Shown in pieces: positions 24,583 through 31,662 of a stretch of 36,553 nt of DNA. Source of the DNA: Candidatus Scatosoma pullistercoris. GTDB taxonomy: Bacteria > Bacillota > Clostridia > Christensenellales > Borkfalkiaceae. Below the pieces are notes generated by a model, which searched no databases, was not told the DNA's origin, and worked only from the letters and a program-made list of their open reading frames with translations. Position 1 is the first letter of the stretch. The number at the start of each line of letters is the position of its first letter. Both the position numbers and the translations under genes were made by a program. The DNA lies in contig DVMZ01000102.1 in the NCBI GenBank assembly GCA_018714725.1, positions 1-36,553 on the forward strand, given 5' to 3'.

Positions 24583-24912
24583 ATGAAAATGATCACAGCC
24601 ATCATCAACAAACGGGACGCGGACAGCGTCTGCGACGCGCTTACCCAAGAAAATTTCATGTTCACGAAAATGGCCACGACGGGCGGATTTCTCCGTTCGG
24701 GAAACACGACGCTGCTGATCGGTACGGACGACGACCGGGTGAAAGCGGCCGTTGAAATCATCCGCCAGAACTGCGCCCAGCGCCTGGAAAAAATTCCCTC
24801 CGTCATCTCTTCTGCGGGGCCTTACGCCGTATTCAACTACACCACCACCGAACTGCCGGTAGGCGGCGCGACGGTGTTCGTCACCAACGTGGAATATTAC
24901 GAGAAGATGTAA
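24583..24912 (+). CDS. darA: PII-like cyclic-di-AMP receptor (DarA/PstA)
   Basis: A 109-residue PII-like signalling protein of the family formerly DUF970, the same length as B. subtilis DarA (YaaQ). The family core is clear: Asn24-Phe25, Thr28-Lys29, then ATTGGFLRSGNTT (31-43) with Gly35, Phe36, Leu37 and Asn41, Gly47, and near the C-terminus VGGATVFV. A difference is Met26, where the homologues I recall have Arg (NFRVTK). Family members form trimers in the cytosol that bind c-di-AMP between subunits. AGGAGG lies 9 nt before the ATG. The CHR gene starts 2 nt after the stop, so the receptor is co-transcribed with a transporter that may be its target. Confidence 0.93.
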   Translation: MKMITAIINKRDADSVCDALTQENFMFTKMATTGGFLRSGNTTLLIGTDDDRVKAAVEIIRQNCAQRLEKIPSVISSAGPYAVFNYTTTELPVGGATVFVTNVEYYEKM

Positions 24913-24914
24913 CG

Positions 24915-25580
24915 ATGAAAAAGCCGAAACTCTTCGCCGAGCTCTTTTTTTCCATGCTGAAAATCGGACTTTTCGCGTTCGGCGGAGGGTATGCGATGAT
25001 CGCGCTTGTCGAAAACGAATTTGTCTCGAAAAAGCACTGGTTACAGAAGAGAGATTTTACGGACATGATCGCCATTGCCGAATCGACGCCCGGGCCGATT
25101 GCCATCAACTGTGCGACGTTTGTCGGCTATACGCTGGCAAAAACGCCCGGAGCGATCGCGGCGACCGTCGCCGTCTGCATTCCCTCGTTCGTCATCATCT
25201 TCCTGATTTCGCTTTTCTTCGACGCCTTTCTGGCTCTCGAATATGTTTATCGCGCCTTTCAGGGAATTCAGGTGTGCGTCACCTTTCTCATTCTCAGCGC
25301 AGGGCTGAAAATGCTGAAAGATATAGGCCGTACCCCTCTTTCCGTGCTTCTTTTCTGCGCTTCGCTCTTCGCCATGAGCGCCGTCAGCCTGTTTTCCGTA
25401 AATTTTTCTTCCGTTTATTTCATCCTGCTCGGCGCGGCGGCCGGACTGACCGCCTATTGCATTTCCCGGCTCCGAAAGCGTAAAAATGCAGGAGCCGGAA
25501 AAACAAATCCGCAAGAACCGTCCGCCCCCGAAGCTTTACCGGCGGAAAAAGAACATAAAGACCGGGAGAAGAATCCATGA
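24915..25580 (+). CDS. CHR (chromate) family half-transporter, first subunit
   Basis: A 221-residue membrane protein of the chromate-transport family, half-size type (one CHR domain). Family motifs are FAFGGGYAMIALVENEFV near 18-35 and AESTPGPIAINCATFVGY near 57-74. Four to six hydrophobic segments follow, then a hydrophilic, charged tail from about 188 (LRKRKNAG to KDREKNP). Half-size CHR proteins normally work as pairs of unlike subunits, and the second subunit overlaps by 4 nt. Many family members carry anions other than chromate, or substrates never tested, so a chromate role is not implied. The charged tail could be a docking site for the upstream PII-like protein (inference). Confidence 0.93.
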   Translation: MKKPKLFAELFFSMLKIGLFAFGGGYAMIALVENEFVSKKHWLQKRDFTDMIAIAESTPGPIAINCATFVGYTLAKTPGAIAATVAVCIPSFVIIFLISLFFDAFLALEYVYRAFQGIQVCVTFLILSAGLKMLKDIGRTPLSVLLFCASLFAMSAVSLFSVNFSSVYFILLGAAAGLTAYCISRLRKRKNAGAGKTNPQEPSAPEALPAEKEHKDREKNP

Positions 25581-26149
25581 TTTACCTGAAACTTTTTCTG
25601 GTCTTTCTGGAAATCGGCGCGGTCTCTTTCGGCGGCGGATACGGCATGATTCCCCTGATCCGCGAAAAAGTGCTGGAAAACGACTGGCTGACGGAAGAGG
25701 GATTTTTAAGTTTCGTCGCCGTATCAGAATCGACCCCCGGGCCGCTGGCCGTCAATATGGCCACTTTCGTCGGCGCCTCTCAGGGCGGATTTTTCGGCGC
25801 GCTCTGCGCCACGTTCGGCGTCGTGCTGCCCGCCTTTCTCGTCATACTGCTCATCGCCGCCGTGCTCGGCAATCTCCTCCGCTTTGCGGGCGTTCAGGCG
25901 ACCCTGTCGGGCATGCGTCCGGTCATCGTGGGGCTTATCCTGGCCACGGCGTTCACCATGATTCTCAGCGTCATTTTCGGCATTCAGTCCGTCGGCGAAA
26001 CGGAAGGGACGGACTGGCGCGCGGGAGCGATTTTCATCATTCTCGTCCTAGCCAATCTCCCGTCTCTGCTCCGTAAAAAACGGACGCTCTCCCCCATCCT
26101 CTGCATTCTCCTGTCCGCGGCGCTGGGAATTGCCTTTTATTCCTTCTGA
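25577..26149 (+). CDS. CHR (chromate) family half-transporter, second subunit
   Basis: A 190-residue companion of the preceding gene, starting within its stop codon (ATGA). It repeats the family motifs: GAVSFGGGYGMIPLIREKVL near 14-33 and SESTPGPLAVNMATFVG near 50-66. Several membrane helices follow, and the protein lacks the charged C-terminal tail of its partner. The two probably form one antiparallel heterodimeric transporter. The operon ends here; a small GC stem with a T-rich tail follows at 26153-26176. Confidence 0.93.
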   Translation: MIYLKLFLVFLEIGAVSFGGGYGMIPLIREKVLENDWLTEEGFLSFVAVSESTPGPLAVNMATFVGASQGGFFGALCATFGVVLPAFLVILLIAAVLGNLLRFAGVQATLSGMRPVIVGLILATAFTMILSVIFGIQSVGETEGTDWRAGAIFIILVLANLPSLLRKKRTLSPILCILLSAALGIAFYSF

Positions 26150-26152
26150 ACG

Positions 26153-26176
26153 CCCCGAACGGACGGGGTTCTCTTT
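26153..26176 (+). terminator. Weak rho-independent terminator of the darA-CHR operon
   Basis: CCCCG, a 6-nt loop and CGGGG (26153-26168) followed by TTCTCTTT, 3 bp after the second CHR stop codon. The stem is short. Confidence 0.5.
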
Positions 26177-26336
26177 GGAAACAAGGAATTCTTTTATAAA
26201 CAACATCGCCGGGAACAAATAAAGCGATCGGGAGACAGTTGCTTGCTTCCGTCTTTTCGGGCATTTTTCGGAAAGCGCCGGCCGGTTTTTGTCGTTTCCG
26301 AAAGACGTTTAAGGGCGGCTGTTGTCCGAAAAAGCC

Positions 26337-26379
26337 AAACGTGCGGCGGGTCTGAAAATTTCAGACCCGCCGCACGTTT
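26337..26379. terminator. Perfect 21-bp inverted repeat, bidirectional terminator-like hairpin
   Basis: Arms 26337-26357 and 26359-26379 are exact reverse complements around a single central base. The GC-rich core is flanked by AAAC and GTTTT, so it can fold in either transcript. It lies between convergent genes, as a shared terminator would. Confidence 0.75.
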
Positions 26380-26471
26380 TCAGCGCTCACGCCGAAGGAT
26401 TTACCGCCCTCCTCATCAACCGCCCGCAATGCCGGAAATCCCCGATGATTTTTCCGCTCGTTCCGCTCTTT

Positions 26472-27284
26472 TTATCGGGAAATCCCGCCGAACACCTCCG
26501 GTTTTGCCCGCCGGAGAATCTTTGTGATCAGGCGAGGCGTCAGCCGGGGAAAGAGCCGGTACCCCCAATCCATCAACCGGGCGTCCGCGCCGAAAATTTT
26601 CCGTCGGCTTCCCTTTTTGATCGCTTTCACGATTTTTTCCGCCATGCGGTCCGCGCTCATGCTGAATTTCCGGAAAAAACCCTTTGTTCCTTCGTCAAAC
26701 GTCTGCGAGCGAAACACATCGGTATCGGTAAACCCGGGCATGAACACGGATACGGGGATCCCGTTTTCCATAGAAACGCACTCGCTGAACCGTTGCAACG
26801 CCGCTTTGGACGCGCAGTACGCCGCTACGCCCGCAAAGGGGCAAAGGGAGGAAGAACTGCCGATGTTGATCATTTTCGGCCGACCGGATTGTCTCAAAAG
26901 CGGAGTCAGCGTTTCCAGGGCGTATACGGCAGAGAAAAAATTGGTCTTCACTGTATTTTCCGCCCCGCCCTTTTCATAAGCGGAAAACGCGGGAAGCACG
27001 CCCGCACAGTTGATGACGAGATCGGGCACAATCTGATTTCCCGAAAGCGTCCGGACAAACGTTTCCCATTCCGCCCGATCTCCCACATCGAACAGCTGCC
27101 AGGAAAAACGTTCCGCCGCTTTTCCCAACGTCCCGCTGAAACCGCGGAATTTTTCTTCGTTCCTGCCGACCCCGATCACCCGGCAATCATATTCGCGCAA
27201 CAATTTCCCGGCAATTGCCCTGCCGATTCCCGACGAAGCGCCCGTCACGACGACCGTTGCGCCACTCAGCTCATACCTGCCCAT
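26472..27284 (-). CDS. Short-chain dehydrogenase/reductase
   Basis: A 270-residue classical SDR. Cofactor motif TGASSGIG (14-21), NCAG (92-95), catalytic Ser143 and Tyr156-x3-Lys160 (YCASK) are all present. After the catalytic core, a basic C-terminal segment (KKGSRRKIF, about 226-234, and LITKILRRAKPEVF) resembles membrane-associated DltE/YqjQ-like SDRs. The substrate is unknown. It is the last gene of a minus-strand run that begins with ribokinase, 104 bp after the SIMPL gene. Confidence 0.92.
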   Translation of the reverse strand: MGRYELSGATVVVTGASSGIGRAIAGKLLREYDCRVIGVGRNEEKFRGFSGTLGKAAERFSWQLFDVGDRAEWETFVRTLSGNQIVPDLVINCAGVLPAFSAYEKGGAENTVKTNFFSAVYALETLTPLLRQSGRPKMINIGSSSSLCPFAGVAAYCASKAALQRFSECVSMENGIPVSVFMPGFTDTDVFRSQTFDEGTKGFFRKFSMSADRMAEKIVKAIKKGSRRKIFGADARLMDWGYRLFPRLTPRLITKILRRAKPEVFGGISR

Positions 27285-27388
27285 GCCAAAATCCCTTTTC
27301 TCTTTTCTTTTGTCCGACCTTCCGCCGGATTTTCAGCCCGGTTTTTCACCGTTGTTCCGGCATTCGTCCGCTTTTTCCGGCCGGAAAC

Positions 27389-28045
27389 TCATCCGATCGA
27401 CCAGACGACGGTGACTTTATCCTCCACTTCGATATCCTCCGGCGCGACGTCGAAAGAAACCGGCGCCGTCCTGTCCGCCGCGGCGTTCAGCCGCATGGGC
27501 TGTATCGGTCGGGAAGAAAAAATCCCCTCTTCGGACGAATAATCGATCCGGACGATCTCGCCCAGCTTCACACAGGCGGCGTCCGCAAGGATGAGCGCCT
27601 TTTTCGCGCAGTCTTTCACCGCTTCCCGGAGCAACCATTCCCGGGCCGCGGAGGAATCCCGCACCGTATAAGAAAAGGAAAACAACGGATCGGCTCCGCA
27701 ACCGGCAACCGCGCCCGCAAACGCGCCCAGCCGGGCGGATTCTGCAGAAAAACGGACGGTCAGGACATGCCGGTATTCGTATCCGGCGAACTGCTGACGC
27801 CAGTCCCCCTTTTCATCCCGCACGTTTTCATAACGGGTGTTGACGCGGAAATCGGAAGTTTTCATCGTCTCCTCTCCGAACCCGGCGCCGAGCAGCGCCC
27901 TTTTCACCTTCCCGAGTGCAGTTTCCGACTTTTCCAGCGCGCCTGCATATTCCTTTTCCACGCCCTGCAACACCACCTCTGCGCAGACGGTGTCCGGCCG
28001 CAGGCGAATTTTTCCTTTACCGCAGATTTTCAGTTCTCTTTCCAT
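27389..28045 (-). CDS. SIMPL-domain (DUF541) protein, apparently cytoplasmic
   Basis: A 218-residue protein made almost entirely of one SIMPL/DUF541 domain. The N-terminal KICGKGKIRLRPDTVCAEV strand pattern, the long helix to about residue 60 (KSETALGKVKRALLGAGF), the KTSDFRVNTRYENVRD strand near 62-77 and the helix LREAVKDCAKKALILADAA near 140-158 are typical. Well-known members (BP26, YggE) are exported, but this one has no signal peptide. AAAGGAG lies 8 nt before the ATG. The biochemical role is unknown for the family. It sits between ribokinase and the SDR gene. Confidence 0.85.
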   Translation of the reverse strand: MERELKICGKGKIRLRPDTVCAEVVLQGVEKEYAGALEKSETALGKVKRALLGAGFGEETMKTSDFRVNTRYENVRDEKGDWRQQFAGYEYRHVLTVRFSAESARLGAFAGAVAGCGADPLFSFSYTVRDSSAAREWLLREAVKDCAKKALILADAACVKLGEIVRIDYSSEEGIFSSRPIQPMRLNAAADRTAPVSFDVAPEDIEVEDKVTVVWSIG

Positions 28046-28061
28046 AGACTACGCTCCTTTG

Positions 28062-28078
28062 GGGCGGTGTATCCGCCC
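28062..28078. promoter_or_regulatory. Small hairpin before the SIMPL ribosome site
   Basis: GGGCGG (28062-28067), a 5-nt loop and CCGCCC (28073-28078). In the minus-strand mRNA it ends 3 nt before the AAAGGAG of the SIMPL gene, so it could affect initiation. There is no U-tract. Confidence 0.4.
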
Positions 28079-28175
28079 TATCCCCTATGTAACACGCAGG
28101 CCGAAGCCGCCCCGCCGGGAAAAAGCCGTCAGACCGCACACGCTTTACGCCCGCGCGAATGCTTGCGCGCATTTT

Positions 28176-29072
28176 TTATCTGGCGTCCACTTCCGCGCGC
28201 ACGGGAATGGATTGCTGGGCGCCCCGCCGCGTGACGGTGATCGCGGAAGCCTTGCCGGCAAAAATCATCGCTTCGCGGACGGACATTCCTTCGGACAAAC
28301 CGGTGACAAACGCGCCGACATAGGTATCGCCGGCCGCCGTGGTATCCACCGCTTCGGCCTTGAAACAATCCGCCTTGAAATACCCGTCCTTCCCGACATA
28401 GGCGGAGCCTTCGCTGCCCATCGTGACGACGACGTTCCCGACGCCCTTGGCCGCCAGCGCCTGCGCGCATCTCTGCGCAGATTCTTCGTCCTTGGGAAAA
28501 ATACCGGTATAGAATTCCGCTTCCGACTGATTGGGTATAAAGTAGTCGCAGTTTTTCAGAATCCCCGGCAGGAGTTTCGCCGCAGGCGCGGGATTGAGCA
28601 CGGTGACCAACCCTTTTTCTTTGGCTTTTGCCAGCGCATACCGCACGATTTCCTGCGAAATTTCCAGCTGACAGATGAGATAATCCCCCGCCGTCGCACT
28701 TTCCAGCGCGCGATCGATCAGTTCTTCTCGCACCTGTCCGTTAGCTCCCGCGTCGAGAATGATCCGGTTGTCCCCGTCCACCACCACGATCACGGCAATG
28801 CCGCTGGATACCCCCGTCAGTTTTTCGACATACTCCACATCCACGCCGTATCCTTTCAGCGTCTGTTTCAGTTCTTCGCCAAATGCCTCGCCGACACAGC
28901 CCACCATGTACGCTTTGCCGCCCAACTTTCCGACGGCCGCCGCCTGGTTGGCGCCCTTGCCGCCGGGGTTGGTCATGAACCCTTCCCCGCTGATGGTGAC
29001 GCCGTTTTCCGGCATAAAAGGCGCACGGATCACAAGATCCATGTTCAGACTTCCCGCAATATAAATTTTCAT
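28176..29072 (-). CDS. rbsK: Ribokinase
   Basis: A 298-residue PfkB-family kinase that converts ribose to ribose-5-phosphate. The N-terminal substrate motif NPGGKGANQAAA (35-46), the ANGQ-type loop (AGANGQV) and the anion-hole/catalytic motif DTTAAGDTYVGAF (Asp249 as base) match RbsK, including the AAGD variant found in E. coli RbsK. The ATG follows GGGGAGGAAACCGGG. Its own promoter is at 29124-29152, divergent from the alpha-galactosidase. No ribose transporter or RbsR is in the window, so a related sugar is possible. Confidence 0.9.
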   Translation of the reverse strand: MKIYIAGSLNMDLVIRAPFMPENGVTISGEGFMTNPGGKGANQAAAVGKLGGKAYMVGCVGEAFGEELKQTLKGYGVDVEYVEKLTGVSSGIAVIVVVDGDNRIILDAGANGQVREELIDRALESATAGDYLICQLEISQEIVRYALAKAKEKGLVTVLNPAPAAKLLPGILKNCDYFIPNQSEAEFYTGIFPKDEESAQRCAQALAAKGVGNVVVTMGSEGSAYVGKDGYFKADCFKAEAVDTTAAGDTYVGAFVTGLSEGMSVREAMIFAGKASAITVTRRGAQQSIPVRAEVDAR

Positions 29073-29123
29073 CCCGGTTTCCTCCCCGATTTTCCGTTGC
29101 GAAATTCTTTCCGCATTTATTCG

Positions 29124-29152
29124 AGTATATCATACCGCGGCGCTTTTGTCAA
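29124..29152 (-). promoter_or_regulatory. Sigma-A-type promoter of rbsK
   Basis: Minus-strand TTGACA (29147-29152), 17-bp spacer, TATACT (29124-29129), 51 bp before the rbsK start. Confidence 0.8.
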
Positions 29153-29378
29153 ATTCTGAGCGCCCGCATCCGCCCCTTCCGGATTTTTTCCGCATTTTTC
29201 TCTTTTATCGCCCGACTTCTTCATCATCTTACGTCCGCCGTCCAAAAAATAAGTTTCCGCGACTCTTTGAGTCCGCTCCGCCCCCCCCGAAATAAAAGCC
29301 GAAAATTTTCCGATGCCGCACCCCTGAACCGACTTTCTGAAGACAGACAAATTTCCGCTTTTTTGCGCCAAAACAATA

Positions 29379-29407
29379 TTGACTTTTTTTGCGTAATATG
29401 CTATACT
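29379..29407 (+). promoter_or_regulatory. Sigma-A-type promoter of the alpha-galactosidase operon
   Basis: TTGACT (29379-29384), 17-bp spacer, TATACT (29402-29407), 58 bp before the ATG. Confidence 0.8.
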
Positions 29408-29465
29408 GACATCGTCCGGCAAAAAAGGACAAAAAACATGAAAAAATGAAGAGAGGGAATTGATC

Positions 29466-30593
29466 ATGATCAAAAATCTGCCGCCCATGGGCTGGAACAC
29501 CTGGAACACTTTTGCCCAGAACATCCAGGAAGAACTTATTCTCGACTCCGCAAAAGCGCTTGTCTCTTCGGGACTGAAAGACGCGGGTTACGAATATGTG
29601 GTCATCGACGACTGCTGGGCGCTGAAAGAACGCGGCGCCGACGGACGTCTGACGCCCGACCCGCAGAAATTTCCGCACGGCATGAAATATCTCGCCGACC
29701 GTATCCACGAAATGGGCCTCAAATTCGGCATGTATTCCTGTTGCGGCACCATGACCTGCGCCGGCTATCCCGCCAGTTTTGACCGGGAATTTCTCGATGC
29801 GGAAACCTTCGCCGGCTGGGGCATCGATTTTCTGAAATATGATTACTGTTTCAAACCCGCCGGAGCGGAAGGCGCGCTTCTCTACCGCCGCATGGGCCTG
29901 GCCCTCGCTTCCTGCGGACGGGATATCCTGTTCAGCGGTTGCAGCTGGGGCGCAGACAAGACCCCGGAATGGATCGGCACCACCGGTGCCAATATGTGGC
30001 GCTCTACCGGAGATATCTTCGACACGTGGGAATCGGTGAAATCCCTGATTCAGCAGCAATATTCCATTCTTCCGTTCGGAGGAAAGGATTGTTTCAACGA
30101 CATGGATATGCTGATCGTAGGCATGAACGGCAAGGGACACGTCGGCATCAAAGGATGTTCGCAAGAGGAATACCGCCTGCATTTCGCCGCCTGGTGCCTT
30201 TTCGGCTCCCCTCTGATGATCGGCTGTGATATCCGCAATATGGACGAGGAAACCAAGCGTATTCTGACCAATCCCGCTCTTCTCGCCATCGATCAGGACG
30301 CCCGCTGCAACCGGCCTTACATCATTCGGTTCTGCGGCAACGACGACTACCCGATCATCGTGCGCAATCTCGCAGACGGCGATCTGGCCGTCGGATTTTT
30401 CAATCTCTCCGATTCTCCCGCCGACCTTTGGGTGACCGAAGCGGATCTCGGCATTTCTTTCCGCCAGAATAAAATTCTTGAAGGTACGGAAGTTTACAGC
30501 GGGCGCAAACTTCGCTCGGTCAACGCTACCCTGTCCGCCTCTCTCGCCCCGCACACCTGCGAAGTGTACCGCATGAAAATCGTAAATCTATAA
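29466..30593 (+). CDS. GH27 alpha-galactosidase, intracellular
   Basis: A 375-residue glycoside hydrolase that releases terminal alpha-galactose from galacto-oligosaccharides. The family-27 opening LPPMGWNTWNTF, then VVIDDCW, GMYSCCG, nucleophile Asp126 (FLKYDYC) and acid/base Asp183 (MWRSTGDIFDTW, aligned with human alpha-galactosidase A Asp231) are all there. Melibiose, raffinose or galactomannan fragments are likely substrates. There is no signal peptide, so it acts on imported sugars. I start it at ATG 29466 (AGAGGG 7-8 nt upstream); an in-frame TTG lies 6 nt earlier. The small CxxC gene follows after 5 nt. Confidence 0.95.
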   Translation: MIKNLPPMGWNTWNTFAQNIQEELILDSAKALVSSGLKDAGYEYVVIDDCWALKERGADGRLTPDPQKFPHGMKYLADRIHEMGLKFGMYSCCGTMTCAGYPASFDREFLDAETFAGWGIDFLKYDYCFKPAGAEGALLYRRMGLALASCGRDILFSGCSWGADKTPEWIGTTGANMWRSTGDIFDTWESVKSLIQQQYSILPFGGKDCFNDMDMLIVGMNGKGHVGIKGCSQEEYRLHFAAWCLFGSPLMIGCDIRNMDEETKRILTNPALLAIDQDARCNRPYIIRFCGNDDYPIIVRNLADGDLAVGFFNLSDSPADLWVTEADLGISFRQNKILEGTEVYSGRKLRSVNATLSASLAPHTCEVYRMKIVNL

Positions 30594-30598
30594 TAACC

Positions 30599-30826
30599 AT
30601 GCAGTGCTTTCAATGCGAAACAGCTCTCTCTTATGACGAAATCGGACTGACCAGGAAACTCATACGCCGGGATGCGGTGCAATGCCTCTGTATCGGGTGC
30701 CTTTCCCGGAAGTTCGGCGTATCCGTCTCCCGGCTTCAGGAGAAAATCGAAGAATACCGCGCCGCAGGCTGCAGGCTGTTCGCGGCGCCGGAAAAGCCGG
30801 CTGTTCCGCCTCCGCGCTCCGATTGA
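30599..30826 (+). CDS. Small CxxC/CxxC putative zinc-binding protein, 75 aa
   Basis: A short protein with paired cysteine knuckles: Cys3-x2-Cys6 at the N-terminus (MQCFQCE) and Cys31-x2-Cys34 (LCIGC), with extra Cys29 and Cys58. Between them lies a helix-like LTRKLIRRD, and after them FGVSVSRLQEKIEEYRAAGC, which reads as a helix. Beyond residue 62 it is a Pro-rich tail. The pattern suggests a small zinc ribbon or treble-clef fold. I recall similar unnamed proteins in Clostridia but no function. No good ribosome site precedes the ATG, which lies 5 nt after the alpha-galactosidase stop, so translation probably depends on coupling. Confidence 0.7.
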   Translation: MQCFQCETALSYDEIGLTRKLIRRDAVQCLCIGCLSRKFGVSVSRLQEKIEEYRAAGCRLFAAPEKPAVPPPRSD

Positions 30827-30973
30827 CTCCCTCCATGCGGCCAACCCCGCCGGATCGCGTTTTTCAGGCCTGCGCCCCGCGCGAAAAGCCGGACGGAGCC
30901 CGACGACGGCGCAGCGGCTGCGATCCTTAAAAATACGAAAAAAATAGACAAAATATTTGCAAGGAAAACTCTT

Positions 30974-31585
30974 ATGTCTGTTTTTGACGCTCTTCACTCC
31001 GGAAAACCGTACAGCACGGTGGACGAAACCCTGGTCCGCGAACAGGCGCTGTGCCTCGAAAAACTCTGCGACTACAACGCAACCCGCCCTCTGCAGGCGG
31101 AAAAGCGTGCGGAACTGTTGAAAGAAATGTTTGCGGAAATCGGTGAAAACTGTTATATCGAACCGCCTCTCCACGCAAACTGGGCGGGAAAATTCGTTCA
31201 TTTCGGCAAAAACGTCTATGCAAATTTCAATCTCACGCTTGTGGACGACACGCATATCTATGTAGGCGACAGCACCATGATCGGCCCCAACGTGACCATT
31301 GCCACGGCGGGACACCCCATTCTGCCCGTTCTGCGGGAAAAAGTGTATCAGTTCAATCTTCCCGTCCGGATCGGCAAAAACTGCTGGATCGGCGCAGGCG
31401 CCATCATTCTGCCCGGGATTACGATCGGAGACAACACCGTCGTCGGCGCGGGCAGCGTCGTGACAAAAGACCTCCCCGCAAACGTCGTTGCGGTCGGCAA
31501 TCCCTGCCGGATTCTGCGCGAAATCGGAGAACGGGACAAGGTTTACTACTACCTCAATCTGAAAATCGATCCGTCCGATCTTTGA
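30974..31585 (+). CDS. Sugar O-acetyltransferase (Maa/LacA family)
   Basis: A 203-residue hexapeptide-repeat acetyltransferase that moves acetyl from acetyl-CoA to a sugar hydroxyl. The N-terminal helical region (about 1-60, with the YNATRPL segment) and the beta-helix with MIGPNVTIATAGHPILPVLR, whose His is catalytic, and IGAGAIILPGITIGDNTVVG are typical of maltose/galactoside acetyltransferases. Such enzymes are thought to detoxify non-metabolised sugars. AAGGAAAA lies about 8 nt before the ATG. Its place after the alpha-galactosidase and CxxC genes fits a galactoside-linked role. A hairpin at 31616-31642 ends the region. Confidence 0.93.
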   Translation: MSVFDALHSGKPYSTVDETLVREQALCLEKLCDYNATRPLQAEKRAELLKEMFAEIGENCYIEPPLHANWAGKFVHFGKNVYANFNLTLVDDTHIYVGDSTMIGPNVTIATAGHPILPVLREKVYQFNLPVRIGKNCWIGAGAIILPGITIGDNTVVGAGSVVTKDLPANVVAVGNPCRILREIGERDKVYYYLNLKIDPSDL

Positions 31586-31615
31586 TTTTTCAATGACACA
31601 TATCCATGTATGCGA

Positions 31616-31642
31616 CGAGCGCCGACCAATGGTCGGCGCTCG
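31616..31642. terminator. Perfect 12-bp hairpin between convergent genes
   Basis: Arms 31616-31627 and 31631-31642 are exactly complementary with loop AAT. The stem is GC-rich, and only a weak T-rich tail follows (CACTTATTTC). It separates the acetyltransferase (plus) from the kinase (minus) and probably stops transcription from both sides. Confidence 0.75.
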
Positions 31643-31662
31643 CACTTATTTCAGTCAATCGC

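Larger units (their letters stand above)
26150..26471. other. 322-bp convergent intergenic region
   Basis: Separates the CHR operon (plus) from the short-chain dehydrogenase gene (minus). It contains a small terminator-like stem next to the CHR stop and a large hairpin at 26337-26379. Nothing coding is supported. Confidence 0.6.
29073..29465. other. 393-bp divergent intergenic region
   Basis: Between rbsK and the alpha-galactosidase gene. It holds one promoter for each side (29124-29152 and 29379-29407). The 225 bp between them carry no gene or strong structure that I can see. Confidence 0.6.

Noticed and set aside
24915..26149. Chromate-resistance operon
   Set aside because: CHR membership alone does not show chromate transport; there is no chrB, reductase or other metal gene nearby, and the c-di-AMP context points elsewhere.
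28153..28180. GCGCG hairpin plus T-run after rbsK as a terminator
   Set aside because: The T-run lies on the plus strand, where no gene precedes it; for rbsK on the minus strand the stem has no U-tract.
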